A stretch of 64,000 nt of DNA from NCBI GenBank assembly GCA_026874595.1, contig CM049316.1, positions 50,036,695 through 50,100,694 of the forward strand. The letters are read 5' to 3'. The translations under genes were made by a program, and so were the position numbers. This DNA is from Sipunculus nudus. Lineage: Eukaryota; Annelida; Sipuncula; Golfingiida; Sipunculidae. The first letter of the stretch is position 1; every line of letters begins with the position of its first letter. Positions 59,054-64,000 of the stretch are shown piece after piece. Below the pieces are notes generated by a model, which worked only from the letters and a program-made list of their open reading frames with translations, did no database searches and was not told the origin of the DNA.

Positions 59054-60175
59054 CTCTTCCCCCCTTATTTGAAAAAAAAAACAAAGTTTTTTTTTTTTTT
59101 GTTAAATAAAGAAGACATCTTGGCCATATACAGGCAAAAGCAATTTTGAACAGACGCACATTACAGCCTCAAAGTAAAAAAACCTGGGGACAGAGATTCC
59201 AGAAAAAACCATGAGCTTGTAAATAATTGTGCCTATAACAGAGCTGGCAGTATTTGTTTTATATAACTGCAATATCTTGATCTGTGCCCCATCGCACAAT
59301 TTTGTAAATTGGTAAGTTTATTCAAATAAACACATCAGTTAGTAATGGAATGATAACAACATGGAATAGCATTTCATGTATCAGTAAAACATTAATGTTT
59401 GCAAAATATTTTGCATAATGTCCAAATTTGGCTGCACTGTGTCAGCATAGCACATAAGAGAGTCCTTCTCAGAAATTACTCAGCATTTAGTATTCAAAAA
59501 TGTCTTTCATCATAACTATGCACAAGCAGGCAAGTCCATAGGCAGCCGTGTTGTAACTTGTAGCTGTGCTGAACATAATGTTGGGTGCAGGAGGCAGAAC
59601 ATGTACGTCTTACTCCTGCAAAGAAATAAAACAACGCCGCAGTATCTATTCCACACAAATTATATCACAACATATAACAATAATGAACAACTCTGACTTA
59701 AAATTCAATGTGATTTGTTTTTGTTTTTTATAACTACCGCTTACAGCTTTAGGTCTGAATAACTTTGACATGCCATACTGCTCTGGTTAATGTAACAATT
59801 ATCATATACAGGTTGAATGGAGAATACGGTCAGGTCATAACAATACATTACCAGGGCTTATATATGTACCTAAATGGATGCAAACTTGCATGAATAACAA
59901 TTTAACTCAAAGTATAATACGATGTTCTCATTATTAATGTTTTAATTAATTAAGTTGTGCAAGTCATGTTATACTAAAAGGAAGAAACTAAATAGCCTTA
60001 AACCGTAAGCTGTAATAAAAGAATACTGTATCCGTTTGCAAGGAGACCAACAGAACAGTTGGTCAAATTATGATTGAAATATCACACTATTTATTATAAA
60101 TATCACACTATTTATTCAATCCTTTAATGCGAGAGAGTGAACTAGCTAATAACAAGCTAACAAATATATATTGGG

Positions 60176-60475
60176 TACAATTCGTAAATTAACATATCCG
60201 TTTTTAATAGATTTAATTGTTTACATTTAATATTGATATCCAGTAATTTAAAAAGTATACTACTAGAAATATTAATGTGCTGTTTGTTTTAAATGCCCAA
60301 TGTTGTTCAAATTACTAAACTGTGTATAATTCCTAAATAAACATATCCGTTTTTAATAGATTTATTTGTTTACATTTAATATTGATATCCAGTATTTTTA
60401 AAATGTATACTACTAGAAATATTAATGTGCTGTTTATTTTAAATGCACTATGTTGTTCAAATTACTAAACGGTGT
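60176..60475. repeat. Two tandem copies of a 151-bp unit
   Basis: AACATATCCGTTTTTAATAG starts near 60191 and 60342. Both units continue through TTGATATCCAGTA, ACTACTAGAAATATTAATGTG and ATGTTGTTCAAATTACTAAAC. High identity indicates a recent duplication. Confidence 0.85.
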
Positions 60476-62629
60476 TGGCATCCCCAAATATTACAATATG
60501 TTTCCTGTTTCGTAAATGCCACCTTTAACACACTTGACAGTCACCAAACAGGCATACTTCTCAGCCAGATTGAACTAATCTGGAATTACTCGACTTATCA
60601 GTATTTCCTGACACTCGAAAGGTATACAAAGCTACTGCACCTGATAAGCGTTTTGACAGCTGACTGCTTAATAAACAGAGACATGACATAAGGCCAGCTG
60701 CTAAGTTGATATCAGATTTTATATATACAGGATTACATAGTGTGAATTGTGGAGCACTGATAAAAGAAGGGCGATTATGGGGGTTTGGGAGATCACAAAG
60801 GCTGGTGGCCGTTGCGTGTTACATCATCTGATACCAGTGTGTAGGCTCCACAAATATGCCTGAACTTGTGACTTGTATTATCTCACTGTGAATGCACGTG
60901 ACTGAGCATGTGATAGATTATTTCAATAAAGCTATTTACCTACTTTAGAAATACCTCTTTCAGTTGCCACAGTTGTTAACTATAGGCTTTATTGTTCTAG
61001 GCAAAACAGAAATATATTAAAACTGTATCTCACAGAGAACTAGTTACGTTAATTTAATATATATTATTCAGTGGGGAACGCCTATGTCTGGTTTGTTATT
61101 TAGTAATATTTACCACTTAAGAGTTTTCATTAAAAGTTTAGAGAATTGACTTTAACCACACAAAAATACCCATTACAACTCAAATCTAAAAGATTACTGC
61201 CCTTGGCCATTAAACGACAAATTCTGCACCTGCACTTAGTATCAAATTATAGGTTATCCACTTGAGCCTTAGAGTTGTACATTTTATATTTTTTTTGGTA
61301 TTTGTAATTTTTTTTGTCTATTTTTATTATTATTTATCAATATTTCATAGACTCAAACTACAAGATTAGTATAACTACTACTTTCACAGGTTGATGTTAT
61401 GGAATTTTGGTGCTTGCTTTTAATCTGTTGAGAAAATTCATTTTAAAAATGAGAAACTACTGGTTTTATTTTTCGTACATCAAATTGTAATTGTTAAATA
61501 AATTATGATCTTAAGCATCTAAATAACTATGAAATGTACCTTATTAAATTTTTATTTTATAGTATATTCTTTAACAGGCTTTTCCCCTTTGGGTTAAGTG
61601 AATGAAATTTTGTCTGCTTGGCCCCGGAATATGGGAGCAAACTGATTATCAGATGAAACATGTCACTAATTGCTGCCCCGGCAAGTGAATGACAGAAAAT
61701 TTCTAGACGTTCATATTTATGACTTTTTAAAGGGTGTGCATAGTTTTTCAGAATCGACTGCACAAATACACTTATTGGTTTCCTTGGAATTTTTTTTTTT
61801 TAATGTTTAAGTATTATTTCAAAGCTAAAGTGTTTTAATCTTTTAAAAGTTATAAATTGTAAGATCTTTTTCAGTCACAATATTAAACCCTTGAAACCAG
61901 CTTAATAGATCTAACAAAGATATACAAAAATGAAGAATGATATTATTATTTTTAGACTGTATTTTATACTTACTTTAACATTTATTTATTTTAATGGTTG
62001 TTATATGGATTAATAATGGGACATATTGAGATAACAATATTTTACTCAGTTTGTGGGTTTTTTTTTTTTAAATTTTTTATATCAAATTTAAACTCAAGTC
62101 TACACTTTATTACTCTATCTATACATATATATGTAGCACGTAATCAGAATAATTAATAAATGAATGATTGGCTGTCCCCTTTTTATCATACAATTATAAA
62201 GTTCTGCATAGCGAAAAAAAAAAGGATTTATAGAGCCTTACAGTATATATATATATACACACACATATCAACGCTTACTTGACATAACAACTGGTAAACC
62301 TCATCTTTTACATAAACTTAATTAGCACACTGCTCCACCTCTATACAATGAGTTCATGCTGCCTTACCTGGCCCTTTACTATTAACAAATACACTCAAAG
62401 TAACATTTTAAACAGTTTCTACATTTCATGTACATCAAAACAATAGTGGCACATACCTGTGTCAATAAGTACAATACTTTATTACATTTTCTCACATTAT
62501 AGGCCTACCTCCTGGCCAATCATTGACACCACACTTGTGTCATTCTTTACACACTGGTTGCTCCAAGGCACAGTTTTTCATATTAACAATAATGACACTG
62601 CCATTCCTAAAAGGGTGCGCGTAGTGAAA

Positions 62630-62945
62630 GGCTCAAACTATCGCGGCGGCTACTTATCTTTCGCCTTATGTCGACAAGTGTTTGAACCCTTCCAGCGCCA
62701 AGGTCATTTTTCAGGCCATTGAACTACAGCAGTTCCCTATTTCCAGCAACTCAGGGCCATTTCTATACAGCCAGTCCAGTCCTCGTTTGAGCGCTATTGG
62801 AAAGCTTTCAAAGTATCGCGGCAGGCTACTACTATACCGGTTCGCCTTATGTCGACACATGTTTGAACGTTTCGAGCGCTGAGGTAATTTTTCATGCCAT
62901 TGAACTACAGCAGTTCCCTATTTCCAGCCACATAGGGCCATTTCT
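62630..62945. repeat. Two tandem copies of a ~178-bp unit sharing a motif with the LTR
   Basis: TATCGCGGC-GGCTACT...TTCGCCTTATGTCGAC starts near 62638 and 62814. CCATTGAACTACAGCAGTTC follows near 62715 and 62895. The first motif also occurs in each LTR as TCGCGGCAGACTACT...TTCGCCTTATGTCGA (near 58806 and 63565). Confidence 0.8.
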
Positions 62946-63426
62946 CATGTCATTTACAGCAATTAAATATTTCTAGCCTCATTGCTAATCATGGTTATTG
63001 CCAATATAAGCGATCTTATAAGGTACAGGCATGTCTCCGTTACTACTTTATAAATGTTCGTGTCGGTTAACAGCGGCCACGCTTACCTATGCTATGGCAA
63101 TTCTCTTTAAAAGGTCACAGAGGCCAATTTCTCATAATATGTACATCAAATCTATTCAGCCAGCCTCTTAAGGCCTTTTTGATACTTACTATAGTATATG
63201 ACATTTAACACAAACACAAAATTCACATACCGTAGTATTTCCAGGAACCTGTAACTTCTGGATTGGGTGGTCTTCTTCATCTTCACTCTTCTACATTTAT
63301 GTACCTAACTACTTTATGTGTGGCAGTTCATTTTTAAAATTTTGAAGAACAAATATTGCCAAAAATGCAGGTTCGAATCACTGCTCGTAAATATTTTAGA
63401 TTTACAAGCTGGCAACCGCTCGCCAA

Positions 63427-63790
63427 TGTAGGATTTCCCCCCCAGATAATAGAAAACAACACATAATTTTAGGTTTAAATTACCAAATGACCGAAAGATC
63501 TGTCCTTTTGAATTATACTGCCAGTCTGATAGTTATAAACGTGATAAACAGGGAGCTAGAAGGGTCGCGGCAGACTACTAAACTTCGCCTTATGTCGATT
63601 ATCCTTTAGCCCCTTAACACGTCTAAATGACTAAACCTGTGGCCCACGTCTGCATCATTCAGCTGCACGCGGAAGAGTGAGGAGGACGGGACATTCCTGG
63701 CCGTAGGCCAGCCTACTTTACAATAGGGGTGGCATTAATGGGCGAGTCCAAATACTGATAGCTGACCGGTAGTAGGCCTGATATCTTACA
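63427..63790 (-). repeat. LTR, 5' copy (364 bp)
   Basis: Matches 58668-59053 except for about three base changes and loss of the 22 bp that hold one hairpin arm (the sequence reads ACCTGTGGCCCACGTCTG here). Confidence 0.9.
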
Positions 63791-63841
63791 CGTATAGCCG
63801 ATCCCCTGATTGGGAGGGTTCGTTTTCACTGATGGTGGAAC

Positions 63842-63844
<3 letters not shown>

Positions 63845-63894
<50 letters not shown>
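63845..63894. repeat. (TA)n microsatellite
   Basis: About 25 TA dinucleotides without interruption. The YIYIYI frame over it is an artefact. Confidence 0.95.
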
Positions 63895-63896
<2 letters not shown>

Positions 63897-64000
63897 CGAT
63901 GTTTTCTTTTATTGGAATAAAAATTATCCAAATTAGCAATTTTAAGTGAATTGTCCTTTTTCTAGCCGTGTGTACTCAGAACATCCCATCCAATGCGTTT

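Larger units (their letters stand above)
59054..63426 (-). other. Interior of the LTR element, no coding region
   Basis: Scanning both strands found no protease, reverse transcriptase, integrase or gag-like reading frame; the longest frames are under 90 codons. It contains two small tandem repeats listed separately. An acceptor-like TTTGCAGG at about 59617-59610 (minus) precedes a 33-codon frame with no known match. Confidence 0.65.
58668..63790 (-). mobile_element. Non-coding LTR retrotransposon (LARD-like), young
   Basis: Two near-identical direct repeats bound a 4.4-kb interior without gag or pol. On the plus strand they run TGTAGG...CTTACA, with TG/CA ends, and a 4-bp target duplication CGTA flanks the whole (58664-58667, 63791-63794). 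On the minus strand the polypurine tract AAGGGGGGAAGAG abuts the LTR at 59053. A primer-binding-like TTGGCGAGCGGTTGCCAGC abuts the other LTR at 63426. These set the orientation as minus. With no coding capacity it would need enzymes from another element. LTR ends and duplication are seen directly; the primer tRNA is not identified. Confidence 0.85.
57121..63808. mobile_element. hAT-like AT-rich element, interrupted by an LTR retrotransposon
   Basis: The left end, CTGAGCCTATACGCACGATATC (from 57121), is inverted with respect to the right end, which is split by the LTR insertion: ...CATCGTGCGTA (to 58667) continuing TAGCCGATCCCCTG (63795-63808). Flanks ATTGGGGG (57113-57120) and ATTGGGAG (63809-63816) could be an 8-bp target duplication with one change. 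Without the LTR element it is about 1.56 kb. The left arm holds two CACGATATCGTG palindromes (57134-57145, 57164-57175). The interior (57500-58380) is AT-rich and non-coding. Confidence 0.5.

Noticed and set aside
59575-59620. Minus-strand acceptor-like TTTGCAG followed by a short open frame
   Set aside because: The frame is about 33 codons with no family match and lies inside the non-coding LTR element.
63358-63426. GGTTCGAATC B-box-like sequence near 63370, possible tRNA or SINE
   Set aside because: The T-arm pairs imperfectly and there is no A box, anticodon arm or acceptor stem. It lies next to the primer-site region of the LTR element and is not a tRNA gene.

Overview
The window looks like animal nuclear DNA, AT-rich and repeat-dense, most likely from a bivalve mollusc. 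The evidence is one spliced, intron-rich eukaryotic gene plus many non-autonomous repeats with tandem cores, (ACGG)n microsatellites and hairpin ends. These resemble the 'pearl' / Helentron-type elements known from bivalves. The species assignment is inference.

The only protein-coding gene I can support is on the minus strand: the 5' part of CNOT1, the scaffold subunit of the CCR4-NOT deadenylase. Five coding exons were found by reading the minus strand: 55971-56072, 30111-30218, 23421-23519, 17063-17243 and 1950-2090. They join in frame with consensus GT/AG sites into one uninterrupted 210-residue N-terminus that aligns without gaps to the vertebrate protein. Intron 1 is about 25.8 kb, intron 2 6.6 kb, intron 3 6.2 kb and intron 4 15.0 kb. 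The next exon was not found in 1-1949 and should lie to the left of the window. The presumed promoter side is to the right of 56.07 kb.

Layout by region. 0-2 kb: intron 5, little recognised. 2-8 kb: nested family A repeats. 8-11 kb: an inverted-repeat element and a diverged ~350-bp satellite full of CAGGTA motifs. 11-14.5 kb: mostly single-copy intron with a small E-box-bearing patch. 14.5-23.2 kb: five family A copies or fragments around exon 4. 23.6-30 kb: mixed elements of families A, B and E. 30.8-38.2 kb: nuclear-receptor-motif array, then nested family A copies. 38.8-42 kb: a further hairpin-ended family. 42-46 kb: mostly single-copy intron. 46.6-52.7 kb: a family E element, then a 336-bp tandem array interrupted by a family A copy. 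53.0-55.6 kb: a foldback element holding a hAT-type MITE with an exact 8-bp target duplication. 56-64 kb: the CNOT1 start and upstream region, then a hAT-like element split by a young non-coding LTR retrotransposon.

The most interesting feature is a set of sequence-unrelated repeat families that share one plan. Each has a small 5' palindrome, then a short left repeat inverted with respect to one arm of a 3'-terminal hairpin, a variable tandem core, and usually an (ACGG)n tract. Stem sequences differ between families but pairing is kept. No transposase, Rep-helicase, reverse transcriptase, rRNA gene, convincing tRNA gene or CRISPR array was seen.
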